In this document: piece by piece, positions 26,644 through 35,237 of the stretch | How the letters are laid out: each line of letters starts with the position of its first letter | How positions within the stretch are numbered: the stretch's first letter is position 1 | Source: Thiosocius sp963719025 | GTDB taxonomy: Bacteria > Pseudomonadota > Gammaproteobacteria > Chromatiales > Chromatiaceae | DNA length: 64,000 nucleotides | NCBI GenBank assembly: GCA_963719025.1 | Contig: CAVRBK010000058.1 | Location: 1 to 64,000, forward strand | Direction: 5' to 3' | Made by a program: the position numbers and the translations under genes | The notes under the pieces: generated by a model | Databases searched by the model: none | The model's input: the letters and a program-made list of their open reading frames with translations, nothing else | Told to the model about the DNA's origin: nothing

Positions 26644-27814
26644 GTGCAGGAACTTCTCCTTCTGTTGCTCCCCGTGGCAGCCGCCTCCGGTTGGCTGGCA
26701 GCACGGCGCAGTACGCGGAAGGACAGTGGCGATTGTGTCGGCGAGACCGGCCCGGTGTACTTCCGCGGCCTGAATCACCTGCTGAACGAAGAGCCCGACA
26801 AGGCGATCGATGCCTTCGTCGAGATGCTCGAGGTTGACAGTGATACGGTCGAGACACACCTCGCGCTGGGCAATCTTTTTCGTCGCCGTGGCGAGGTCGA
26901 ACGGGCGATTCGGATCCATCAAAATCTGATCGCGCGACCGGCACTGACCCGTGAGCAACGGGCCCAGGCGCTCCTCGAACTGGGCCAGGACTACATGCGG
27001 GCGGGCCTTTTCGACCGTGCCGAAAATTTGTTTCGTGAACTGAAGGACACCAAGCTGCATGTTCGCCAGGCGCTGAACCATCTGCTTGTGATCTATGAAA
27101 AAGAGAAGGACTGGTTGTCCTGTCTCGACGTCGCCGATCAACTCGAGTCAATTACCGGTGACGAACGGGCATTGCAGAAGTCGCACTATCACTGCGAACT
27201 GGCATTGGCGGCGCGCACCGAGGGTAGGGATACCGATGCCGCGGCACATCTCAAGCGCGCGCTGAACACCTTTCGGGGCTGTGTCCGCGCCAATCATCTG
27301 AAGGCCCAGTTTGCCGCCAGCCGCGGTGATTTCAAGGAGGCAATCCGCATCCTTCGCCAGACTGCCGAGCAGGATGTCGACTACCTGCCGGAGGTGCTAC
27401 CCGAGATCGTCCACAACTATCGTCACCTCGGCGATCTGCAGGCGCTCAGGAGTTTCCTCGGTGAGACGGCCAAGGCGAATCCGGGGGCAGGCGCAGAACT
27501 GCCGCTGGCCGATCTGATTCGGGAGTCGGAGGGTGAATCCGCGGCGATTGACTACCTGGCCGACCAGTTGGCCGAGTCGCCGAGTCTCGCCCTGTTGTTG
27601 CGCAGCATCGAACTCAATGCGCGACTGCCGGAAAGCCATTCGGCGCAGTTCGTCGAAGGTATTGCGACCGCATCTCCGGCGTCTGCTCGACGACAAGCCC
27701 GTTTATCAATGCACGCAATGCGGTTTTGCCGCCAAGACCCAGCACTGGCAATGTCCGAGCTGTCGGCGCTGGAGCACGATCAAGCGCAAGCCGGACCTCA
27801 AGTGCGATTCCTGA
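26644..27814 (+). CDS. lapB: LapB (YciM), TPR protein with rubredoxin-like metal site, one frameshift
   Basis: Inner-membrane adaptor that helps FtsH degrade LpxC and so balances LPS synthesis. GTG start at 26644; one N-terminal membrane anchor (LLLLLLPVAAASGWLA), many TPR repeats (TVETHLALGNLFRRRGEVERAIRI, QRAQALLELGQDYMRAGLFDRA and so on), and a C-terminal four-Cys knuckle (YQCTQCGFAAKTQHWQCPSC). The Cys domain is in the next frame after an extra base near 27659 (AQFVE/VLRPHLRRLL), ending KCDS at 27814. About 389 residues if corrected, the normal length. Confidence 0.94.
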
Positions 27815-27836
27815 AACAATCAATGACCGTGGTTCC

Positions 27837-28550
27837 ATGACCGAAAACACCGACCCGAAAGTTATCGTCGCCCTGGATTTTCCCGCAACCGAGCCGGCCT
27901 TGGCTCTGCTCGATCAGATTGATCCGGCGCAGTGTCGGGTGAAGATCGGCAAGGAGATGTTCACCCGAGCCGGGCCCGCGTTCGTCGAACAGGTTGCCGG
28001 GCGCGGCTACCAGATCTTTCTCGATCTGAAGTATCACGATATCCCCAACACGGTGGCGTCGGCCTGCGCCGCGGCGGCGGACATGGGCGTATGGATGATG
28101 AACGTGCATGCCTCTGGCGGGCGCAAGATGATGACGGCCGCCGCGGAGCGATTGGCGGGCCTGCAATCGCGGCCGTTGCTGATAGGCGTAACCATCCTTA
28201 CCAGTCTCGGGCAGGACGATCTCGCGGAGATCGGCTACCCGGGCACGCCGGCCGACAATGTCCTGCGCCTCGCCGCCCTGGCCGAGGACAGCGGTCTGGA
28301 TGGTGTCGTCTGCTCGCCACTCGAGGTCGAGCCGCTGCGCCGCGAGCGCGGCCAGGCGTTTCATCTGGTGACGCCGGGTGTGCGTCCAGCGGGCGCCTCG
28401 GTGGATGATCAAAAACGCATCATGACGCCCGGTGATGCGATTCGTGCCGGTGCCAGCTACCTGGTGGTCGGTCGGCCGATTACCGCGGCGGCGGATCCCC
28501 TGGCCAGCCTGAACGCAATCAATGACGAGGTCGCTTCGGCCCTGTCCTGA
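27837..28550 (+). CDS. pyrF: Orotidine 5'-phosphate decarboxylase
   Basis: Last step of UMP synthesis. 237 residues from ATG 27837. Motifs: IVALDFP, RVKIGKEMF, the catalytic DLKYHDIPNTV (Asp-x-Lys-x-x-Asp), LIGVTILTS and AGASYLVVGRPIT. Follows lapB by 22 bases, as in E. coli (yciS-yciM-pyrF). Intact. Confidence 0.96.
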   Translation: MTENTDPKVIVALDFPATEPALALLDQIDPAQCRVKIGKEMFTRAGPAFVEQVAGRGYQIFLDLKYHDIPNTVASACAAAADMGVWMMNVHASGGRKMMTAAAERLAGLQSRPLLIGVTILTSLGQDDLAEIGYPGTPADNVLRLAALAEDSGLDGVVCSPLEVEPLRRERGQAFHLVTPGVRPAGASVDDQKRIMTPGDAIRAGASYLVVGRPITAAADPLASLNAINDEVASALS

Positions 28551-28666
28551 CCCCGGTCCGCTGCCATTGTGCGCGGCACAAAACTTACCGCTGCATAAAT
28601 AGAACCATTGCGCACCCGCGTACGAGGTTTGATAGTTTAACGTCCCGATTTATAAGGTTATCGGAA

Positions 28667-28672
28667 TATAAT
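28667..28672 (+). promoter_or_regulatory. Possible -10 element upstream of sat
   Basis: A perfect TATAAT hexamer lies in an AT-rich stretch of the pyrF-sat gap, 114 bases before sat. No good -35 was found at 16-18 bases, so an activator may be required or the match may be chance. Confidence 0.3.
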
Positions 28673-28786
28673 GAGTCAATTGTCAACAATTACAACAGGT
28701 TGACTCGCGATATCCCAATATTATCCATCGACCGCGGCGGTTCATTGATACCGCCAACGCAATGACCCCTTCCAGGAGGCTCCCGA

Positions 28787-29974
28787 ATGATCAAGCCTGT
28801 CGGTTCCGACACTCTGCAACCCCGTTTCGTTTACGACTCGGACAAGCATGACGCACTCAGCCACGAGGCAGAGAGTCTGCCGTCTGTTGTCATCAGCTCC
28901 CAGGCCGCCGGTAACGCGGTGATGATGGGCGCCGGCTACTTCAACCCGTTGCAGGGCTTCATGAATGTCGCTGACGCCATGGGCGCCGCGGAAAAAATGA
29001 CCCTGACCGACGGTTCCTTCTTCCCGGTACCGGTGATGTGCCTGCTCGAGAGCGCCGACGCGATCGGTGACGCCAAGCGCATCGCACTGCGCGACCCCAA
29101 CGTCGAGGGCAACCCGGTGCTGGCGGTGATGGATGTCGAGAATATCGAGACCGTATCCGACGCGCAGATGGCGATCATGACCGACAAGGTCTATCGCACC
29201 GACGATGCCGAGCATCCGGGCGTGGCGGCATTCAACAGCCAGGGCCGCGTCGCCGTTTCCGGTCCGATCCAGGTGCTGAACTTCTCCTACTTCATCACCG
29301 ATTTCCCGGACACCTTCCGTACCGCGGTCGAGATCCGCAACGAGATCGCCGAGCGTGGCTGGAAGAAGATCGTCGCCTTCCAGACCCGCAACCCGATGCA
29401 CCTGGCGCACGAAGAGCTGTGCCACATGGCCATGGATCGCCTGGGTTGTGACGGCCTGGTCATCCACATGCTGCTGGGCAAGCTGAAGCCGGGCGACATT
29501 CCTGCGCCGGTGCGTGATGCCGCCATCCGCAAGATGGTCGAACTGTACTTCCCGCCGAACAGCGCCATGGTTACCGGTTACGGCTTCGACATGCTGTACG
29601 CCGGTCCGCGTGAGGCTGTGCTGCATGCCTATTTCCGTCAGAACATGGGTGCGACCCACTTCATCATCGGTCGCGACCATGCCGGTGTTGGCGACTACTA
29701 CGGCGCCTTCGACGCGCAGACGATCTTCGACGAAGAGGTGCCGGCAGGCGCCATGGAGATTGAGATCTTCAAGGCGGATCACACCGCATGGTCGAAGAAG
29801 CTGGATAAGGTCGTGATGATGTGCGAAGCACCGGATCACACCAAGGAAGACTTCGTCCTGCTGTCGGGCACCAAGGTGCGTGAGATGCTGGGCAACGGCG
29901 AAGCGCCGCCGAAGGAATTTTCACGTCCGGAAGTGGCACAGATCCTGATCGACTATTATCAGTCCGCAAACTGA
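28787..29974 (+). CDS. sat: Sulfate adenylyltransferase (ATP sulfurylase), homo-oligomeric type
   Basis: Interconverts sulfate plus ATP and APS plus pyrophosphate. 395 residues from ATG 28787 behind a strong AGGAGG. Motifs: QTRNPMHLAHEEL (nucleotide-binding QxRNPxHxxH), ATHFIIGRDHAGVGDYYG, and LSGTKVREML. This single-chain Sat, unlike the assimilatory CysD/CysN pair, is typical of dissimilatory sulfur metabolism; in sulfur oxidisers it runs in the ATP-forming direction after AprAB. No apr or dsr gene is adjacent, so the direction is inferred only from family. A terminator follows and it appears monocistronic. Confidence 0.95.
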   Translation: MIKPVGSDTLQPRFVYDSDKHDALSHEAESLPSVVISSQAAGNAVMMGAGYFNPLQGFMNVADAMGAAEKMTLTDGSFFPVPVMCLLESADAIGDAKRIALRDPNVEGNPVLAVMDVENIETVSDAQMAIMTDKVYRTDDAEHPGVAAFNSQGRVAVSGPIQVLNFSYFITDFPDTFRTAVEIRNEIAERGWKKIVAFQTRNPMHLAHEELCHMAMDRLGCDGLVIHMLLGKLKPGDIPAPVRDAAIRKMVELYFPPNSAMVTGYGFDMLYAGPREAVLHAYFRQNMGATHFIIGRDHAGVGDYYGAFDAQTIFDEEVPAGAMEIEIFKADHTAWSKKLDKVVMMCEAPDHTKEDFVLLSGTKVREMLGNGEAPPKEFSRPEVAQILIDYYQSAN

Positions 29975-30034
29975 TTGCGCCCGGCCCGGCCGTGCAGGTC
30001 GGGTCTGGGACGATATAGCTGTTCAGGCATAATG

Positions 30035-30065
30035 AAGGCCCGCTCATTCGAGCGGGCCTTTTTTT
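30035..30065 (+). terminator. Rho-independent terminator after sat
   Basis: Perfect 10-bp stem AAGGCCCGCT (30035-30044) / AGCGGGCCTT (30051-30060), CATTCG loop, followed by a T run to 30065. Confidence 0.92.
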
Positions 30066-30079
30066 GTTCGGGCCATCTG

Positions 30080-30691
30080 ATGAAACAAGACTACGAATTG
30101 CTGGATGAGGAATCGATCCTCGATGCTTATTTCAAGATGAATCGCTACCGGCTGCGCCATACGAGTTTCAATGGCGGCTGGTGCGGCGAGATCGTGCGCG
30201 AGCGGATCGAGCGACTGGCCGCCGTCTCCGTGCTGTTGTTCGATCCGCAGCGCGATGAAATGGTCTTTGTTGAGCAGTTTCGGGTCGGCCTGATGGGAAC
30301 CATCGATCCCCCGTGGAGTCTTGAGACGGTGTCCGGCTTTTGCGATCAGACGCATGAACGTCCCGAGGAGGTCGCGCGTCGCGAGGTCAGGGAAGAGACC
30401 GGTTGTGACGTAAAGGCGCTCACGCATATCGGCGAGTTCTTTGTGAGCCCCGGCATGTCGGTTGAGCAGATCAATCTGTACTGTGGTTGGGTGGATGCGA
30501 ATGAAGCCGATGGCGTGCATGGGCTCGATCACGAAGGCGAGGAGATGCGCGTGGTCAAGATGTCGCGCGCGCAGGCCGTGTCGGAAATGTTCGGCCGCCT
30601 GAATTCGACCAGTGTGCTGATCGGTTTGCAGTGGCTGGAGGCACATCGCGGCGACATCCTTGCCGCGTGGGAACAGGGTGGGGTGGAGTAG
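30080..30691 (+). CDS. Nudix hydrolase, ADP-ribose pyrophosphatase type
   Basis: 203 residues from ATG 30080. NudF-like layout: an N-terminal dimerisation part (YRLRHTSFNGGW), then AVSVLLFDPQRDEMVFVEQFRVG and a Nudix helix in GFCDQTHERPEEVARREVREETG. The helix E-x7-RE-x2-EE-x-G is intact, but there is one residue more than usual between the leading Gly and the first Glu. GEFFVSPGMSVEQINLYCGW matches the ADP-ribose/GDP-mannose hydrolase subfamily. It probably removes ADP-ribose to AMP and ribose phosphate. It begins 15 bases after the sat terminator. Confidence 0.88.
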   Translation: MKQDYELLDEESILDAYFKMNRYRLRHTSFNGGWCGEIVRERIERLAAVSVLLFDPQRDEMVFVEQFRVGLMGTIDPPWSLETVSGFCDQTHERPEEVARREVREETGCDVKALTHIGEFFVSPGMSVEQINLYCGWVDANEADGVHGLDHEGEEMRVVKMSRAQAVSEMFGRLNSTSVLIGLQWLEAHRGDILAAWEQGGVE

Positions 30692-30798
30692 GCCTGGGCG
30701 ACACTTTTGGGGCGAAAGCTTCAGACAATCGCGAGCCGTTCAACGGCTGGCACCTTTTGTACCGGGAAACCGGTGACACATTGAGAGAGTGAATAATC

Positions 30799-31293
30799 GT
30801 GTTTCGTGTTGATAGACGTCTTCCGTGGATTTTGGTCGTACTCAGTGCCCTGGCGCTGGAAGCGGCCGCCCTGTACTTCCAGTATGGCTTGAAACTTGAC
30901 CCCTGCGTACTGTGTATCTATCAGCGCACGGCGGTCGCCGGTATCGTGCTCGGCGGGTTGATTGGTGCGCTGGCGCCGACCTTCTGGTGGTTGCGCTTTC
31001 TCGGCTATCTCGGCATTGGCGGTGCCGCGGTGATCGGGGTCCGACTCGCGCTTGAGCATATCGCGGTGCAGGCGGGCGAGAGCATGGGCTGTGATTTCAT
31101 GACCAATTTTCCCCCATGGATGAAGCTCGATGAATGGTTTCCGGGCGTGTTTCTGCCGACCGGTTCCTGCGACGAGATTCAGTGGCAGTTTCTCGGTCAG
31201 GGGATGCCGCAGTGGATGGTCGTTGTGTTTGGCGCCTACCTGGCGGTGGCCGTTATCGTGCTGCTTGTCGACATGGCAAGTCGCAGAGGCTGA
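30799..31293 (+). CDS. dsbB: Disulfide bond formation protein DsbB
   Basis: Inner-membrane protein that reoxidises periplasmic DsbA and passes electrons to quinone. 164 residues from a GTG at 30799, behind GAGAG. Four membrane spans; first redox pair in DPCVLCIYQR (CxxC), second pair split in MGCDFM and TGSCDEIQW, as in true DsbB. GMPQWMVVVFGAYLAVAV forms the last span. Monocistronic here; dsbA is not in the window. Confidence 0.94.
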   Translation: MFRVDRRLPWILVVLSALALEAAALYFQYGLKLDPCVLCIYQRTAVAGIVLGGLIGALAPTFWWLRFLGYLGIGGAAVIGVRLALEHIAVQAGESMGCDFMTNFPPWMKLDEWFPGVFLPTGSCDEIQWQFLGQGMPQWMVVVFGAYLAVAVIVLLVDMASRRG

Positions 31294-31341
31294 TCGGCGA
31301 TCTATTGGCCAAGTGGAAAGTTCTGTAACGCTCAGCCGGTT

Positions 31342-33072
31342 TCAGCCCGCTTCGATCAGGCGGCGGGTCATGTGCAGGCGCACGTCACTCTCTTCGGTGA
31401 GCATGTGAAACAGGTGGTGGGGGCCGGTGGCCTTGTCGATCAGTTGTTCCAGATCGCTGCGCACCTCGGCATACAGCCGTGGCAGTCGCTGATCGAAGTG
31501 ATGCAGCGCCTGGCTCAGAGGGTCCTTGCGCCGGCGTGCCAGGATCGTGTCGACACCGTCCTGGTACAGGTCTCCCAGGCAGATGTGCACGGCATTGAAC
31601 AGGGTGGCCCAGCCGTTGAACCAGAACATCAGGTCGATATCGAAGCGTTCGCCGCTTGCCGATCCCTCGGCCAGCACGTGGGCCAGCAGCTCCTTTTCCT
31701 TGACCGTCTCGCCTTCGTCCAGCAGCTCGGCGCGACCATAGCCGTCGATCGTCGAACTGGTCATCAGGATGGGCGCATCCGGGTGGCGGGCCAGCGTGAA
31801 ACTCGCGTCTTTGAGGATCGGTACCAGTTTGTCGGGCGCCTGTGGGTTGCGCTTGAGGCGTGCTGAAGGTGCGGTGGACACGACCTTGACCTGATGTCCC
31901 CGGCGGCCCAGTTCGTTGACCAGGCGCGCGAATACCCCCTTGTGCAGCACGTCCATGGAGAAGTTCAGGCTGGTCTGCTTGTGTAACAGCGCCAGTTGGA
32001 CCTTATCGGCATAGCGTGGTGCGATCTCGACAATATTCGCAATCTTCGCGACCGGGATGCGTTCTTTCAACGCACTGTGCCGGTCGACGACCACCTCCTG
32101 GTGGAACTCGTCAAAACTGATCTGCAGCAGCACCCTGGACTTCGGCCAGTGGCCGGGGCGCGCCTTGATGGCGTCGGCCATGGCCTTGATGACGCGCTCG
32201 GTCTCGGCCCTGTCGTTGGCGAAATCACCGTTGAGCAGGATCGCGAAGGTCGTAACATGCCGCATCGCGTGGATAGCGTCGTAGAAGGCATCCAGTTGGC
32301 GGGTCAGGTCACCACCGGTGAACAGAACGTTGTCGGTCAGGGCATCGACGGTGCGATAGACAAGTTGCGGGTCGGCGTCGGCGGACTTGAGCGGCCGCCA
32401 GATGAACATGCAGTGACGGCAGGTCTGCGGGCATCCCATCGCGGGGATGATACCGGCCTTGGGCAACTTCGGCCGGCTGCCTTCGAAACCGGGGTCGGGC
32501 AGCTCGTCCAGCAGCGCCAGGCGTTCCACATCCGCCTCGCTCAGCATATCGCGGTAACGCTCGCGTTCGTGGTGAGCGAGGTTGCTGTAGGCAGTCTTGT
32601 TGTCCGTGCTGAAAAAGCCCAGTCCGTGCCATACCTGCTTGATGTAGCTGATCAGCTTGTCTGCATCGCCACCTTGCCTGGCCAGCAGGCGCAGAAGCTG
32701 GCCTTGTTGAGCCGGCCCGCCGGGCTCTGCCGTGATCCAGTGCTGAACGTAACCGGCGATGAAGGTATCGCTGTCGTCGCTCAGCAGCAGGTCCATCAGC
32801 CAGCGCCGTGCCGGTGCCGTGAAGGTGGCCAGCACCTGTTCGCGGTAATCGACGTGAACATTCTGGCGCAACCAGTGGAAGGCATAGTGGTAGCTGAGCG
32901 GGAAACTCAGATCCGCCGCGTCTGCGCGCCCGCTCAGGGTTTCCGCCATGGCACCGGAGGTCAGTCGATTGATCTCGTTCTTGAATCGCTTGCGCATTGC
33001 CGGCAGGTAGATGGCAGCCAGTTGTTGCTGGCTCGCATAGACCGGCTGTATGGTGGAGACGGTGGCGGACAT
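31342..33072 (-). CDS. Radical SAM protein of unrecognised family
   Basis: 576 residues from ATG 33072 (MSATVSTIQPV). The SAM 4Fe-4S motif is CPQTCRHC (Cys214, Cys218, Cys221), preceded by AGIIPAMG and followed by a barrel with VLFTGGDLTRQLDAFYDAI (glycine-rich SAM-binding strand), QISFDEFHQEVVVDRHS, and SFTLARHPDAPILM. About 200 residues of helical domain precede the motif, unusual for small RiPP-type enzymes, and a 200-residue tail holds FWFNGWATLFNAVHICLGDLYQDG and a His-rich end. A partner substrate is not evident: no short precursor-like ORF with a good ribosome binding site was seen within 260 bases upstream. It could modify a small molecule, RNA or peptide. Intact. Confidence 0.88.
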   Translation of the reverse strand: MSATVSTIQPVYASQQQLAAIYLPAMRKRFKNEINRLTSGAMAETLSGRADAADLSFPLSYHYAFHWLRQNVHVDYREQVLATFTAPARRWLMDLLLSDDSDTFIAGYVQHWITAEPGGPAQQGQLLRLLARQGGDADKLISYIKQVWHGLGFFSTDNKTAYSNLAHHERERYRDMLSEADVERLALLDELPDPGFEGSRPKLPKAGIIPAMGCPQTCRHCMFIWRPLKSADADPQLVYRTVDALTDNVLFTGGDLTRQLDAFYDAIHAMRHVTTFAILLNGDFANDRAETERVIKAMADAIKARPGHWPKSRVLLQISFDEFHQEVVVDRHSALKERIPVAKIANIVEIAPRYADKVQLALLHKQTSLNFSMDVLHKGVFARLVNELGRRGHQVKVVSTAPSARLKRNPQAPDKLVPILKDASFTLARHPDAPILMTSSTIDGYGRAELLDEGETVKEKELLAHVLAEGSASGERFDIDLMFWFNGWATLFNAVHICLGDLYQDGVDTILARRRKDPLSQALHHFDQRLPRLYAEVRSDLEQLIDKATGPHHLFHMLTEESDVRLHMTRRLIEAG

Positions 33073-33331
33073 GACGTTGAAGGATGCGCGAGGCGCGGGC
33101 AAACCTCAAGGTGTATTGGCGGTGTCCGAAAAACAGCCAAATGCCTGTCGAATCAGGCGCTGCTGGACGCGCGACTGGTCATTGCGCGATCTGCAAGGTC
33201 AATGGATATTCATGGCCTCTCCGGTCAACCCCAGGATTCCTGAGAATGCGATCCGGTGAATGCGGGGTCACGGCCCCGCAATCGGGAATTCCACCAACGC
33301 TTCATGTGCCGCAGCGGCTTGCCGTATCAGG

Positions 33332-34180
33332 TCAGAGGAGCGACACCCATACGCCAACATTGAGATTTGCGCCCGGTGGGCCAATGAACGAACCGGCCAC
33401 CGGCGGCACCGATTCAGGCAGACGGGCGACCGCAACGGCAATGTGATCGCTGCCGACAATCTCACCGACGGTTGGGTCGAACGCCTTCCAGCCGGCGCCG
33501 GGGATGAATACCTCGGCCCAGGCATGGGTCGCGCCGTAATCGCTAGCGGAGGGTTGGGCCTCGAGATAGCCGCTCACGAAACGTGCAGCCAGGCCCAGGT
33601 GTCTCGCGATGGTCATGAAGAGGTTGGCGAAGTCGCGACATGAGCCGGTGCCCAACGCCAGCGTTTCCTGTGCGCTCTGCACACCTTCCTCTTCGCGCAC
33701 ACGGTAGGTCAGTTTTTGCGGAATCAGCGCCGTCAGTCGCTGCATCAGCACGTAGGTTTCAATGGCCTGTTTGGGCTGCCACAGGGTCCGAATCCAGTCA
33801 TTCATGGCGTCTGTGACGGGTGCCACCGGATCGAGGTAGGGCGCCAGCAGGATACTGTCTTCGTCGTTGTAGCGGAACGGGTAGTTCGTGGCATAGTCGG
33901 TCACCAGGAAATCCAGCGGTCCCTGGTTGAACTGTTGGATCACGGTCTCGCTTTCAATCGACAGGCGATCGGTCGGTGTATCGAAGGTGGCTATTGCTAC
34001 CGAATTATCCTCTACGTCGCGGTGCCAGCGCAGTTTGGCCGGGGGCTGGATCTCCAGCGAGGACGACTCGATGTGCAGGTCGTGGCCTTCCTTTGGCCGC
34101 AGGCGCAGTTCGTGTGGCTGTAGCTGCACCTGGCCGGAGAAGTTGTAGTAGGTGCGATGCAGGATCTTGTAGCGTTGCAT
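33332..34180 (-). CDS. Transglutaminase-like cysteine protease family protein
   Basis: 282 residues. N-terminal beta region (YKILHRTYYNFSGQVQLQPHELRLRPKEG) is the bacterial transglutaminase-like N domain; the catalytic triad is visible as Cys in GTGSCRDFANLFMTIARHLG, His in GATHAWAEVFIPG and Asp in KAFDPTVG. Such proteins cleave or cross-link peptide bonds; substrates are mostly unknown, and they often sit beside ATP-grasp and alpha-E genes, which are absent here. It is upstream of the radical SAM gene on the same strand with a 259-base gap. Confidence 0.9.
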   Translation of the reverse strand: MQRYKILHRTYYNFSGQVQLQPHELRLRPKEGHDLHIESSSLEIQPPAKLRWHRDVEDNSVAIATFDTPTDRLSIESETVIQQFNQGPLDFLVTDYATNYPFRYNDEDSILLAPYLDPVAPVTDAMNDWIRTLWQPKQAIETYVLMQRLTALIPQKLTYRVREEEGVQSAQETLALGTGSCRDFANLFMTIARHLGLAARFVSGYLEAQPSASDYGATHAWAEVFIPGAGWKAFDPTVGEIVGSDHIAVAVARLPESVPPVAGSFIGPPGANLNVGVWVSLL

Positions 34181-34257
34181 GCGTTTCTCAAATTACGGGT
34201 GAAGTGTATGGCTGAAGGCCAGGGCGACCGGCCGAACGGGGTTGAAACCTTGACAGT

Positions 34258-35196
34258 CTAAAGCGCGGCGACGTATTCAACCATGCGCTGGCGCATTGCG
34301 GAATCAGGTAGCGGGCCGCGAAGAACCGCCATGTTCTCACGCATATGCTCGACACGCGAAGTTGCCGGTATGGCGCAGGTTACGGTCGGGTGTGAAATGA
34401 CGAATTTCAACAGGAACTGTGCCCAGCTCCGACACCCGATCTCTGTGGCCCATTCAGGCAAGGGGTGGCGGCCGAAACGATTGATCAGGCGTTTGCGCTG
34501 GAACGGCCGATTGACGATAACCGCGATTCCGCGATCGGCGGCCAGGGGAAGCAACCGTTGCTCGGCCTCCCGGTCGATGATGTTGTAGGTCAGCTGGACA
34601 AAATCGATCGCCTCGGTGCGCATGATGTCGAGCAGCTCGTCGTGGCGTCGACCGTGTGAGGTGGTGATACCGATATAACGCACCAGGCCGGCATCACGGT
34701 CGCGGCGCATGTTGTCGAGATGATCTGGCCAGTTCACCAGGTTATGTACCTGCATCAGGTCGAATCTTGGCACCTTCCATAGCCGACGTGATGCCTGCAT
34801 CTGTTGATCACCGGGCTCGGTGAGCCAATGCCATACCTTGGTCGCGGCAAACAAAGCGCCGGGGTGGTTGAGCTGGTCGAGCGCATGGCCGATTGCGGCC
34901 TCCGAGCTGTCGTACATCGGCGACGAATCGATCAGTCTGCCGCCTGCCTCGAAAAAGGCCCGCAACACCTCGGTGCGAGCGGCCAGCAGCGTTGGATCGT
35001 CGCCGACATCGAAGGTGAGATAAGAACCCATTCCGACCAGCGGTAGCTGCTCACCACTGCCCGGTATCGCGCGGCTATGGAGGGCTGCCCCCGCCGACGC
35101 GGACGGGATTCGACCGAGAGCGCTGGTGAGGCCGGTTGCCGCGAGCAATGCGAGAAAGCGGCGTCGGCTCGGACTATTGGCGTCGTGATGGCTCAT
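34258..35196 (-). CDS. Tat-exported aldo/keto reductase
   Basis: 312 residues. The N-terminus has a twin-arginine signal (SRRRFLALLAATGLTSALG), then an aldo/keto reductase barrel: GRLIDSSPMYDSSEAAIG (Asp and Tyr of the catalytic tetrad), FAATKVWHW (Lys), DLMQVHNLVNW (His), and IGITTSHGRRHDELL. Cofactor residues near the C-terminus (IPATSRVEHMRENM) are conserved. A folded, NADPH-loaded enzyme exported by Tat suggests a periplasmic redox role. Substrate unknown. Confidence 0.87.
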   Translation of the reverse strand: MSHHDANSPSRRRFLALLAATGLTSALGRIPSASAGAALHSRAIPGSGEQLPLVGMGSYLTFDVGDDPTLLAARTEVLRAFFEAGGRLIDSSPMYDSSEAAIGHALDQLNHPGALFAATKVWHWLTEPGDQQMQASRRLWKVPRFDLMQVHNLVNWPDHLDNMRRDRDAGLVRYIGITTSHGRRHDELLDIMRTEAIDFVQLTYNIIDREAEQRLLPLAADRGIAVIVNRPFQRKRLINRFGRHPLPEWATEIGCRSWAQFLLKFVISHPTVTCAIPATSRVEHMRENMAVLRGPLPDSAMRQRMVEYVAAL

Positions 35197-35237
35197 GCTT
35201 CAACCATGGTTTACGGATGCAGGGTCCGCGCAGTCGA

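Noticed and set aside
33073..33331. RiPP precursor peptide upstream of the radical SAM gene
   Set aside because: The short ORFs there lack ribosome binding sites and leader/core character.
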